Shown piece by piece: positions 38,731 to 64,000 of a DNA stretch of 64,000 nucleotides. The position numbers and the translations under genes are program-made. The stretch spans positions 5,930,388 to 5,994,387 of the forward strand of contig CM034406.1 of assembly GCA_019925095.2 (NCBI GenBank), given 5' to 3'. This DNA is from Dendrolimus kikuchii (Eukaryota > Arthropoda > Insecta > Lepidoptera > Lasiocampidae). Numbering within the stretch: the stretch's first letter is position 1; the number at the start of each line of letters is the position of its first letter. The notes below the pieces were generated by a model. The model was not told where the DNA came from. It saw only the letters and a list, made by a program, of their open reading frames with translations, and made no database searches.

Positions 38731-39511
38731 TTTACTAACGAGGTTATGAAATGAAGATTCATGAACGATTTTAATAAACGATGATATATGAAGGATATTT
38801 TGTGAACGATGTTTTGTAAACTTTGTATTTTGAATGATGTTTGTTGAATAATATTTTCATAATGTAAGTATGAACAATATATTGATATTATCGTTCAAAA
38901 GGAAAAGTTATTAAATCAAAATTCTTTTGAAATATTAAAAAAATATTCCTGGAAAATACAAGTTAATATTTTAAAATTTAAACGCCATTAAAGTCCAAAA
39001 ACAAAAGAAACTAAATCAATGTTCTTTGGAAAAATTCTTACTTATGAAAAACGTATTTATATTTTCAAAATATATATTTATTCAATATGTTTGAAGAATA
39101 TTGATTTAATAAAATGTTATTTTTGACTTAAAAAAATAAACAATTAAGAATATGAATAGCAATATAAATTAAAAAGTACATATTTCACCTTTGAAAATAC
39201 CAATTAACAATAAATATTTTCATAGGTGGAACAAATATTATAAAATAACAAATCTAGATGTTAATAGATATATCGATATATTTTTAATGTCCCTAGTGAC
39301 GAGTGAGTTACGTATTGTCAATGTCAATGTTGACTTAATTTTTTTTAATGACTTTTCATCAAGATATATTTGATCTTAAATACTTAAAAAAAATTAAGCC
39401 TGCATCATTTTTAACACGCCCTGTGACCCGATGTCGTGCAACGCATTAATGACCAGAAACACATTATAGATACCCGATGCGATGCGACGCTCTCACACAT
39501 GACACAAACCC

Positions 39512-40214
39512 TTACTCTAAGTTCAGTGTGTTGATAATAGTAGGGGGAGGAATATCTGTTGGTAGAATATTATAAATACGGATGGAGATATTCAGGCAAT
39601 GAAAAGAGATGTGTTCTGATAATCTGATAATCTCATCCAGACCACACTCGCACAGAGAAAGATTACTAACTTTGATTTTGGCTAAAAACAGGGGGGGCGA
39701 ACGTGACCCAGTAGATGAATTACATCTGTAGCACGAGTAACTTTTTTGATAGCTTACGAAATCAAAGAACCAAGAGGTTGTACTAACGTACGGTTTTAAA
39801 AAATTGGCCATAAAATTCCCGGTCGAGTAATGCGATTGTTGCCATATGTCGTTCAATAATTTTAACATGTTTGTTTTGGCTTAAACTGTTTTTATTTGGT
39901 CCCTGGGAAAAGATTTGGAGTATTTATTGCAATCTGTGACAGAATTCTATTTAGCGCAGCTGTCGGCAGTTTCGTCACTACAAATGTCCGAGTGTCCTGG
40001 GATCCATGCCACGACTACTTCAAGTCCTAAGGGTGCCTTTGACTTACAGTGTCAGGGAAAAGTTTTCTTTTGAGTCAAAGAGAAGTTTAGATACGTCTTG
40101 TATGCTAAGAGAGTCTGTAAGAATAATTAATTTATTAATGCGGTGTAGTGCATAGAGGGCGACCTCGAGGAAGGCAACAGCCTCACCAGTGAATACTGAA
40201 CCGTGGGGTGAATA
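39512..40214 (-). mobile_element. Non-LTR remnant: RNase H and C-terminal zinc knuckle
   Basis: Minus-strand pieces suggest an RNase H domain (SVFTGEAVAFLEVALYALH, IILTDSLS) and a C-terminal segment (SLCECGLDEIIRLSEHISFH) that looks like the usual LCxCG...HxxFxC knuckle. Frames are broken. Clade uncertain; I- or Jockey-like is likely. Confidence 0.55.
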
Positions 40215-40455
40215 TTTCTATTTTTTTTATTGTTGAAGTTCAGCAGATAGGCTGACGGCCCAACTGTAATGAAAGTTGTTACCGTCGCCTATGGACATTA
40301 GCAATACCAGTGCTGCTGCTAATGCGCTGCCGGTCTTGAAGGAGAAACTGGAACCTTGCCACTGATGCCGGAATACAATTTAAAGTTGTTATGGTGGCAT
40401 ACTCAAGTCCAGGGGTGGTAGCCATCCACTGGGACAAATACCCTACTACTTGACT
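40215..40455 (-). repeat. F1 retroposon, diverged
   Basis: Tail side is TTGTTGAAGTTCAGCAGATAGG; it stops near CCCTACTACTTGAC. Older than most copies by its mismatches. Confidence 0.7.
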
Positions 40456-42329
40456 TATTGCGTCGTATTTATAGTTGGTGGTGCAAACCTAGATGTAGGT
40501 GGTGGAAGAAGGGAAAATTTCACAGCTAGAATTAAAGTGGTATTCATCTGCGGATCCCCAGTCTTCGTGTCTTTTGGATTCCTCGTCATGTCTTCAGATG
40601 GTCGATGACAGAGTCCACATATCACCAATAGGAACGGGTTTTTTAGATTACAAATTCGTTATAGCATTGCACTAAACTAGGTGACCGGAAATTCGCGTGG
40701 CCGTAGACCTGACCATTGATAATATACTATATGTATGTAAAAGACGAGAATGGGCCGCCCACCGGTACGAATTTTTGTTGGTCGACTGGTGGCACCGCCT
40801 GTCGCTATCCACCGTGTGAATTTTCGGATAGGAGTGGAAAAGAAGGAATACAAGGCGCCTAACCAATAGTGTTAAAAATAACGCCTTTAACGAATAGCTA
40901 TCTATATAAGTGTATGTACATAAGTTATCTGTCAATATTTAACATCATTAATAAAAATATTACTTGACAAAATAATATATTCAACCCATCGCTACATTTG
41001 CGTGAAACGGCCTATATGCAATAGCATAATAATATATTTATTTGGAGTTTATACCAAATTTAATCAGTACCTGTCGAGTAAATAACACAAAGGTAATTGG
41101 ACAGCATACAATAGAAGCCGGGAATTAAAAACTTCCGTGACGACCTGCGTTTGTATTTTTCACTCGATTTAATTATACATACATACATAACTTCACGCCA
41201 GTTCCCTTGCGGGCTAGGCACGAACAACAGAGGGCCATTTAGGCCCATTCTTACACACCTCACTTGCTTCTTTGACATTCATAACTCTTGTCATGCACAC
41301 TCGTCTGTTCTTAAGGCTCCTGACATCACCTTCCGCTAGTACACGATCAATTTGATCATGGAAGGTGTGTCGTGGCCTTCCACGACTTCTGCATCCATCC
41401 ACTTTTGCATTGTATATCTGATTTAATTATATACGTAAAATATGCATTAAGTTCATGAAAAGCTATGCATATTTTTAAAATAAAATGAAATGATTAATTA
41501 TTATTATAAGCAATGTCAAAGCATTGTATTTAAATTAGTCTTTACCTTGTTTACTTATACTTTTACTTATACTATACGTTTTGACGTATGTCAGGAGAGT
41601 TTGTCATCATTTTCCATAGTTTTCTGTAGGAAAACTAACCAGACCATAAAAAGTTGCTAAACAGAATCCGAACAGGGCATTTCCCTGCAAGAAGTTTTGG
41701 CCACCTCATGGGCAAAGTTTATCCCAACTGCTTATTATGTACAACTGTTGAGAATAGCTAACATCTTCTAACGGAACGCAGCAGAAATAAAGATAGTAGA
41801 GAGCTACTGGTGAGGGAGTTGGAACTGAATTGTTTTCATGAAGGTATTTTTATAAGATCCAGTCAGCCTCAAAAAAGGGCAGTTTGTTAGCCTGCTCATT
41901 ATTTGAATTTAAAAATATATAGATATAATTTATTATATGTTTAGGAGACGATCTTTATATATACCATCTAATCTTTGGGAGACGATGTCAAAGCGGCAAC
42001 AGTCCAAAAAAAAGAGAAAAACAGTTATCATCATTGGATGAAATAATACTTATTTTTTAATCGACTTTTTATGATATTTTTAACCGACTTCAAAAAGTAG
42101 AAGGTTCTCAAATGGACTATTTATATGTTTTTTGCATGTTTGTTACGAGATTTTTCCGTTAATTATGGACCGTTTTTCAGATTTTTTTAAATTCGAAACA
42201 GTATACTTCTGAGGTAATCTCATTGTCACCAAATCAATCCTGACTAATGAGTTGATCCCAGGGAAAGCGAGAGCAACCCTCAAATAGCATTATCGAGCAT
42301 ATTTTTGGTTCTTTTTTCTGTTGATTACT
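40456..42329. other. Intergenic, mostly unrecognised
   Basis: Apart from the RTE copy at 41177-41419 and an ACCGACTTC-type border near 42083, no structure was recognised. Confidence 0.35.
41177..41419 (-). mobile_element. RTE family, 243 bp, with 11 bp target duplication
   Basis: It is flanked by GATTTAATTAT at 41166-41176 and 41420-41430. On the minus strand it reads DGCRSRGRPRHTFHDQIDRV and SLKNRRVCMTRVMNVKEASE. Confidence 0.85.
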
Positions 42330-42545
42330 GGCTTTGTTTTTGACTTCAAAAGGATTGTTCAACTTTGTAAATGAAATATTAGTGAAAAACAGTGAGATTA
42401 TGTTTATTAAAAAAACTGAAGATCTCCGGACCATAGGGGTTATAATAGGGGTAAGTATGCCTCCTCTCTTCCCCATTATACCAACCCGCTACTTACAATT
42501 CGTGCACCGGTATGGTATAGATTTACCAAACATTCTGATTGTCCT
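42330..42545 (+). repeat. Interspersed repeat F4, copy 2 (uninterrupted)
   Basis: It carries the same word order as 9720-10200 without the R1 insertion. Confidence 0.6.
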
Positions 42546-42562
42546 AGATTATTTTTATCTGT

Positions 42563-42868
42563 GCAGGAAAGGAGAGAGAAAGAATACAATTTCCTGCGGC
42601 GGGGCGGCCTGTCGTAAGAGTCGACGAAACACCCCACAGCCAGGTGGTAGGGCTTTGCCCGACTGGATGGCTACCACCCCTGGTCTAAAGTATGTCGCAT
42701 TAACAACCTTGAGTTGTGTTCCGGCATTAGTGCCCAGGTTCCATTTTCCCTTAAGAGAGCAGCAGCGCATTTGTAGCACCTTTGGTGTTCCAAATGTCCA
42801 TAGGCGATGGTAACCGCTTTCCTTCAAGTGGGCCGTCGGCCTGTCTGCTGAACTCCTGCAATACAAAA
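42563..42868 (+). repeat. F1 retroposon, near full length
   Basis: 5' end GTGCAGGAAAGGAGAG; full tail CTGCTGAACTCCTGCAATAC. Confidence 0.8.
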
Positions 42869-42981
42869 ATTAAAAAAAGAGATTAGGTGATGTACATACC
42901 TACATTGTAAAACTATTAGGGGAAAAAATCGTAGCTCTTATGAATCATGAAATCTCAGAAAACTTAGTTACTCAGTTTAAA

Positions 42982-44287
42982 TCCCTATTAATATTATAAA
43001 TGCGAAAGTAACTCTGTTTGTCTGTCTGTTCCGTTTTCAGGGAAAAACTACTGGACCGATTTGGCTGAAACTCAGTATATATATATTTTTGATGCCGAGA
43101 ATGAACATAAGATACTTTTTATCCCGAAAAATGGGACAGTTTCCGGGATAAAAATATATATGTCTTTCTGTTTGTTATGCTTTTACGGAAAAACTACTGG
43201 ACCGATTTATTTGAAATTCGGTATACATGTAACTTTAATACCGAGGGCGGACAAGGGATACCTTTTGTTCCGGTTAATGGGATAGATTTTGGGATATATT
43301 TATGTAAAGGTTATCCCAAAAAGTGGGATTGGTTTTTTTGTGATTTTCCATTTTCGTAATTTTGGTCATCTTTCTCCGATTTGTCCTTTTTGTCCGATTT
43401 GTCTTTTTTGTCCGATTTGTTCAATTTGTCCGATGCGTCCTTTTGTCCGATTTGTCCGTTCTGTCCGAGTTGTCCGATTTGTCCGAGTTGTCCGATTTGT
43501 CCGAATTGTGCGATTTGACCTTTTTGTCCGAGTTGTCCTTTTTGTCCAATTTGTCATACTTTGACCTTTTTGTCTGATTTGTCCGAGTTGTCCGATTTTT
43601 CCTTATTGTCCGATTTGGCCGTGTTGTCCCATTTGTCCGATTTTTCCGATTTGTCCGATTTGCCGAGTTGTCCGATTTCTTCGATTTGTCCGATTTGTTC
43701 GATTTGTCTGAATTGTCCGAGTTGTCCGATTTGTCCGATTTGTCCGCGTTGTCCGATTTATCCTTTTTGTCCGATTTGTCCTTTTAGTCTGATTTGTCCG
43801 AGATGTCCGATTTGTTCGATTTGTCTGAGTTGTCCGATGTGTCCTTTTTGTCGGATTCGTCTGAACTGTCTGATTTGTCCTTTTTTGTCCGATTTGTCCG
43901 TTTTGTCCGATTTGTCCTTTTTGTCATTTATGTACGGTACGGTTTGAAATAAAGGATGAAAGTTTGGATAAGACCAATCATTTCTCAAGTTTATAGATAT
44001 AAAAATTAATCGTCATTTCGTTATGCTTTCACGGAAAACTACTAGGAATATTGGATCGGTTTTGCTGTAATTTTGTTTAAATGTAGTTTTAATACCGAAA
44101 ATGGGCATAAATACTTTTCATGCCCGGAGATGGGATAGTTTGCGATATAAAATGAAATTAAACTTCTGAGTGCAAATAGCACTAACATAAAAATTTAGTA
44201 CAATGTAACCTGTATTAACGCCTGCTCTTTAAACAAGAAGCACGCACTAGAGATTGACCCGCGGCGTGGCCGCGGGGTAAACTCTAG
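42982..44287 (+). mobile_element. Non-autonomous Helitron with internal minisatellite
   Basis: It begins TCCCTATTAATATTATAAAT after host A and ends GTAAACTCTAG before host T. A terminal hairpin, CCCGCGGC / GGCCGCGGG, precedes the CTAG. It differs from the copy at 3618-4523 mainly by the 43365-43925 repeat tract. No coding capacity. Confidence 0.8.
43365..43925 (+). repeat. TTGTCCGAT-type minisatellite, about 560 bp
   Basis: About 60 imperfect 9-mers of TTGTCCGAT, with variants (TTTGTCCTT, GAGTTGTCC). The 9 bp period has no stop in several frames, so it makes artificial Ser/Leu/Asp- or Cys/Pro-rich readings on one strand and Thr/Arg-rich ones on the other. In the sister Helitron the same place (about 4098-4104, TTTTGGTCATTTATG) has no array. 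Confidence 0.9.
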
Positions 44288-45414
44288 TAATTAATAAGGC
44301 AACGTTTGTGTGAGAAAGTTTATTAGGCAAGATTTTCTAGATGACTGCACCGAATGGGAATAATGCAGTCAGTACCAAGCTCTTTCAGTTAGTATTCGTT
44401 CAAATTGCTTTGTTATACCTAGTATTAGTTCATAATATATTATAAAAAGATCACGGATATATACATAACAAAAATGTGTTACTTGGAAGTTTGTTGCGCC
44501 ATTTCTTCTCCTTTAACAGTAGAGGGTAATGTGGCCCCTACAGTATATTGGCCCCTTTAGTTAAGTATTTATAATTTAGAAAAACTTTAGATACGGCAGC
44601 ATATTTTGTGAAATCGTTTATTCTAGCGACAGACATGAGGAGGAATAAATGTATTATGCCAGAGTTTCCATTTTTAAGCTCATACAGTCTCTATCGGACC
44701 CAAAGGCGAATATTACCTATATTACGAGCAAAGCCTTAACAAATAGTTAGTTTAAATATTTAGAAATAAATTCCTGTTACATAAATATAGCATATTACCG
44801 AAGCCCATTGTTACATCGACTCTTTGTAATTAACTAACTTAATTAAACCAGCGACCTAACTCTTTAGTACTATATAAATATGAGCTCAACAAGAACTGAG
44901 AACCTCTACTAGTTTATCCATGTAAGTGACCATTACGTGCATTTGGTTAATTTGATTAGAGATAAATTCAAATTCAGAAGTTTGTATCTAAAGTAAATTC
45001 CACTACTGGAAAACATTTTTAAGGTGATACTGAGGTGAATAATTCTACTTCCTATTCTATGTATAACGTTTGGCAACGTTTTGTTGCTGCTCAAGAAACT
45101 CCTCAGCTAAATATAATTTTATTACGTAGGTATATATTTGTCTGTGTCAGTCTTTTTTTTAAATACTTACATAAATATGTTAGAAAAATTTCTTTTTCAA
45201 AAATTATTAAAGTTTATAGCAAACAGTACACGACATAAGAAAAAAGTTTAGTGTACTGAGATAAGTTGTGTATTTCTATTACTCTAGAATAAATCTTAAA
45301 ACGATTCAAGCAGGTGGCGGGTTCCGTAGTGGCGACGACCGTTTATTTTTTACCATTAAGTACGAAATCTTGAAGTGTGTAACCGGAAATATCTCATATG
45401 TCAAAATCTTTATC
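44288..45414. other. Intergenic, nothing recognised
   Basis: AT-rich, with short open frames only. Confidence 0.4.
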
Positions 45415-45728
45415 CGTGCAGGAACGGAGAAAGAATACAATTTTCCTGCGGCCGGGCGGCCTGTCGTAAGAGGCGACAAAACAACCCACAGCCAGGTGGT
45501 AGGGCATTTGCCCGACTGGATGGCTACCACCCCTGGTCTAAAGTATGTCGCCATAACAACCTTGAGTTGTGTTCTGGCATTAGTGACCAGGTTCCAGTCT
45601 CCCTTAAGAGCGCAGCAGCGCATTTGTAGCACCTTTGGTGTTGCAAATGTCTATAGGCGATGGTAACCGCTTTCCATCAAGTGGACCGTCTGTCTGTCTG
45701 CTGAGCTCCTGCAATAAAAAAAAAAAAA
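45415..45728 (+). repeat. F1 retroposon, full length
   Basis: One of the best-kept copies, with a 5' end CCGTGCAGGAACGGAGAAAG and an A-run of about 12. It lies about 370 bp upstream of the FAS start codon. Confidence 0.82.
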
Positions 45729-46098
45729 TCTCCTAGGCGTAGCTTGATTACATGGATTTTCGTAGAAAGAGTTCTCCAAGTTTTACCACTATGATTTTTT
45801 CCAGCTTATTATTCAAGTTTATAGTAGTAGCGGTATCTTCCTATCTTTTGACTTAAACAATAGTAACACAATGAAGTCCTCTCATCATGGTTTAATCCAT
45901 AATGTAGTCCTTGCCAAACTGAATAACTTCAATAGATTACTTGAAAAACACAACGTTACAACTTACTTTTCAATCAAGACCGTCCATTGATAACTAAAAG
46001 CGGTCTTTAGGTATAGCGCGGATTATGCCAGCTAAAGGGACAATTTATTTAATTACCTTTAATTACCGTTATTTTTTAAATCTAGTTGACGATTAAAA

Positions 46099-60882
<14,784 letters not shown>

Positions 60883-61132
60883 GTTAGTACTGTTACTTTT
60901 AAGTAATTTTAGTTTCTGTGGCTCAAATGTAAGAAAGAAAACCGTATAGTTTCTTCACGTCTGTCCTCTGTGTGTCTTATCCATTTTATTCGGAAAGTAT
61001 TGATACAACCTAAACTTCCTATATATGTAACACGGTATTTACATTTATGTAGGCAGTGTTAACATGAAATTAAGAAAGAGAAGATAAACTATGATCTTCT
61101 ATAAAATGATGTAATAAAATTGCAATAAGTGT

Positions 61133-61192
61133 GTTGCAGTGACAACAATTATTGCAAGTATGTTGATTTGCAATAATTGTTGTCACTGCAAC
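61133..61192. repeat. Perfect 25 bp hairpin
   Basis: GTTGCAGTGACAACAATTAT(TGCAA) at 61133-61157 is inverted exactly at 61168-61192 with a 10 bp loop. Likely the core or remnant of a foldback element. Confidence 0.75.
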
Positions 61193-61232
61193 ATAATCAC
61201 TTAAAAGTCTAATATCATAAACGTATGTAGCC

Positions 61233-61440
61233 AGGGTTGGGCAGTATTTGAAATACTTGTAATTGAAATACGTAATTGAAATACAAATACGTATTTTGTA
61301 TCTGTATTTCAATTACTTCTTAAAAATGTAATTTGTAATTAGTATTTCAAATACCTGACGCTGAGGTATTTTGTAATTAGTATTTCTAATACTTATGGTT
61401 GCAAAATACATTTCATAAAATACATTTAACTACCTTATTG
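61233..61440. repeat. Possible transposon end rich in GTATTTGAAATAC
   Basis: GGGTTGGGCAGTATTTGAAA, then many inverted AATACGTATT-type words; resembles one end of a TIR element, but no matching far end was found. Confidence 0.4.
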
Positions 61441-61844
61441 ATGGGTGCGTTCTTCAGAAAATAGCGCTTGATAGCTTTCATAAGCAAAATGGTGACCGCT
61501 AAATATTAGGTACGTTCTGCAGTACTGGCCATTTAAAATAAATATTTTTGTTTGGCTAAGATATATAATTTCAAATTAATTTTACTTTGAAAACATGAAA
61601 TTCTTTTTTAAAAATTAGTCATTTATTTATTGATAAGCGTTATGTTTTCATCCCATTTGAATCTTTTTCGTCATCATGGATAGTTAAAAATTCCAGTAAT
61701 TATGGAATAAGAGTACCGTCGTGGCAGCAACGCGGCAGGAGCGACAAGCAACATCAACGACCTTTATGAGCGAACACTACAATGAACGCACCACTTGTTA
61801 TTGGTTTTTCCGCATCTATTATGGAAATTTAGCCTTTTTTTTTA

Positions 61845-62828
61845 TAGCTGGAGTACAGCAGACAGGCTGACGGCCCACCAGATGGAAAGCGGTTACTGTC
61901 GTTTATGGACATTTGCAACACCAGAGATTTCATCAACCCGCTTCCGGCCTCGAAGAAATTTTATGATACCTTTTTGGAAAAACTTCATATCGTAGCGCTG
62001 TGGAAAAACCTCGGCTGGGAGCTCATTCCAAATCCCCACGGTATGCAAGAAAAAGGTTCTACAGAACCGTTGCGTACATGAGCGAAACGGCTTAAGGAAG
62101 TGGGGGTGAAATCCCAACACATGGCGAGCGGTTCGATGGTAGAAAGAGGACAAATACACCATTCTATACAGTTCTTCCGAATACTCCCCGTTATACAGTC
62201 AGTAGAATACGCAGAGAGAAGCGAAGTCTTTCATAAGGCCAAGCGTATCTAGACTGTCTGTGAGTATGGGATCATCAACAACGCGAACGCCTCGACGTCG
62301 AATACAGTCTAGAGGATCGAGTTGGTAGCCAGGTGCTCCAGCCCAAAAGTGTGAGCAGTACTCTATATGCGGACTCTCCTGGATTTTATAAAGCACAAAG
62401 CATTGCCGCGGTGTGAAGTAGTGCTTGGACCGGTTTAACATTCCTAGCTTCTTAGAGGCAACTTTTGGCTTGCCTTCAAGATGGCCCCTGAACATCTATC
62501 GCGATGTCAACACTGAGGATCCCAATACTCTTGGAGGTGGTAAGGGGAGTTCTTTGGAACTGAAGCGATTGCTCGAATGGAGTTTTTTTGGCAGAGAATA
62601 CGTAGACCTATGTCTTCTTGGGGTTGAAATGGGCAAGGTTTTGTCTTCCCCATTCAGAGACTCTCTCTAAGGAATACTCTAATTCAGATACAAGTCTAAC
62701 CCAACTTTCCTCCACAAATGATCGAGGGACGTTTGCACGACCAGAGTACTGCGCATCGCCTGTGCTGTTATCCGCATTGGAATGAATGTTGCGAATAGAC
62801 AACATATCATTGATAAGTAAGATGAACA
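61845..62828 (-). mobile_element. CR1-like LINE remnant, 3' part with C-terminus and tail
   Basis: Reading right to left in broken frames: FILLINDMLSI, NADNSTGDAQYSG (a changed YADD box), then ARxFFTP-like KHYFTPRQCFVLYK, HIEYCSHFWAGAP, GYQLDPLDCIRRRGVRVVDD, LASLCVFY-like, and VGIWNELPAEVFP near the C-terminus ending GVANVHKRQ. This order is that of CR1/L2-type reverse transcriptases. Its last about 90 bp and tail match the F1 family. Frameshifts and stops make it a dead copy. Confidence 0.8.
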
Positions 62829-63299
62829 CTCTCTTATACTAAATTTTGTATAACTTTTTTTTTTTTAATCTTGCCATGCTTGTAAGGAATTTGTGGAGAT
62901 ATATTGCAGCATAACATTTTAGCACGTCATGTCATTATTATAACTATAATATTATTTTTCTTTCCTTTTATTGTCTTGGTCTTATTGAGTATGCATTGTT
63001 TGCTACTACTCCATTAATTCTTCAAAAAGTGATTCTGTAATATACTTCTGTACAAAACTTATTAAAAAAAAGAATTTGAGATATAAATAGAATATGAAAT
63101 ATAAATAAAAACAATATTTAGCTAGACGTGTTGTTGGGGAGTTTCTTGCCGCTTCTTCTCCTTTACAGCATCAACACGTTGCGAAGCGGTGTACATAGAA
63201 TAGGAAGTAAAAAATTAAATTTTAACTTACATGTATGACCTTCAAAAAGTGTTCTCCAGTGGAACTTATTTTGAATAAAAACTTTTGAATTTTGAATTT
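62829..63299 (+). mobile_element. Non-LTR 3'-UTR fragment nested in the CR1-like LINE
   Basis: About 470 bp closely matching 53500-53960, ending in TTTTGAATTTTGAATTTT. It interrupts the LINE between its PQG and FILLINDM motifs, so it arrived later. Confidence 0.75.
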
Positions 63300-64000
63300 T
63301 GGACAACGTTGGCGATAGCACATAACCCTGGGGCATACCAGCGTTGATGGGCTTGAAACTTGAGCAACAACCGTCGATAACGACTTGAATGCTGAGCTCA
63401 TCAAAAAAGCAGGATAGCCAGGTGCAAGGCCCTTCGGGTATCCCATACGATGGCCGCTCCGATAGAAGAGCCCTGTGCCAGACCCGGTCGAAGGCCTTAG
63501 CAATATCTAGAATTCTAGTCTAACTGCCAGTGCTTCCCCTTTGCTCTCAATGGCTTCAGCCCACTGGTGGGTTAGGTAAACCAAGAGATCCCGAGCTGAG
63601 CGACCGTGGCGGAAGCCGTATTGCCGATCGTTTAGCAGCTGGGAATCTTCGAGGTAACACTAAAGCAGCGCGTTGATAATACGCTTCATCACCATTGAGA
63701 GCAAAAAGGTTATTGCTATAGGTCTATTCGACGTGTCTGTTACGTCTCCTTTTTTGGGGACAAGGTACACATGGGCAATCTTCCACGAAGCGAGGACACA
63801 AGCCTTGTGGTAAGAGAGAGTGAAAAGTCGGGCAAGGACTGGCTGGGGACAGCTCAGCTAAACACGTCTGCAGCAATGGCAGGAATGCCATCAGGGCCAG
63901 AAGACTTTTTGACGTCGAGGGAGAGGAGAACACATCAGACTGTTTTTGAGTAAAGCGCACCTCCGACATTCTAGACTCACACTCAGGGATTGTATGTGGA
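63300..64000 (-). mobile_element. CR1-like LINE remnant, RT core (continues past the window)
   Basis: This is the same element as 61845-62828, split by the insertion 62829-63299. Pieces read SARDLLVYLTHQW, FDRVWHRALLSER, GIPEGPCTWLSCFF and INAGMPQGYVLSP, joining to FILLINDMLS on the other side. Several frame breaks. Confidence 0.78.

Noticed and set aside
43365..43925. Possible CRISPR array
   Set aside because: Units are contiguous 9-mers without unique spacers and the genome is eukaryotic.
43289..43988. Long open frames of Ser/Leu/Asp, Cys/Pro or Thr/Arg repeats on both strands
   Set aside because: They come from the 9 bp minisatellite period, which is a multiple of three and free of stops; no non-repeat coding is attached.
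45306..45666. Recurrent 70-130 codon frames in F1 copies looking like a conserved protein family
   Set aside because: The same nucleotide repeat gives open frames on both strands, copies differ by frameshifts, and copies sit at unrelated loci.

Overview
This is nuclear DNA of an insect, most probably a moth or butterfly. It is AT-rich with short GC-rich exons. The proteins match insect genes, and the repeats are of kinds common in Lepidoptera: Helitrons with a CTAG end, RTE-, R1- and CR1-like non-LTR elements, maT mariners and many small TIR elements. The species cannot be named from the sequence. Nothing bacterial, viral or CRISPR-like was seen.

Three host genes are present, all as split exons. 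(1) 3.26-12.6 kb, minus strand: an SH2B-family adaptor (Drosophila Lnk), with N-terminal dimerization region, PH domain, proline-rich linker and SH2 domain on four exons. (2) 18.1-34.6 kb, minus strand: cytosolic asparaginyl-tRNA synthetase on nine recognisable exons. Reading phases agree across every junction except one. At 29741 the coding sequence runs straight into the 3' end of a non-LTR retrotransposon lying at about 27429-29740, and roughly 46 coding bases (about 15 residues between class II motifs 1 and 2) are absent. (3) 46.1-60.9 kb, plus strand: the 5' part of an animal-type fatty acid synthase gene (15 exons, ketosynthase then acyltransferase), continuing beyond the window. Its acyltransferase residues are intact. 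Its ketosynthase keeps the cysteine but lacks both catalytic histidines, the lysine and the glycine-rich motif.

The rest is mostly transposable-element debris in introns and between genes. The main repeats are a short retroposon family, called F1 here (about 18 copies or fragments), sharing its 3' end with a CR1-like LINE at 61.8-64 kb; at least eight very short 5'-truncated RTE copies, several with clear target-site duplications; three R1-clade copies with 12-15 bp duplications; two Helitrons, one with a roughly 560 bp TTGTCCGAT-type minisatellite; a dead maT mariner; an internally deleted Tc1/mariner-type element; a hAT-type MITE; and several unclassified inverted-repeat elements.

The three genes have unrelated roles (insulin/cytokine signalling, translation, lipid synthesis), and nothing suggests joint regulation. 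The points most worth following up are the catalytically altered fatty acid synthase and the interrupted tRNA synthetase.
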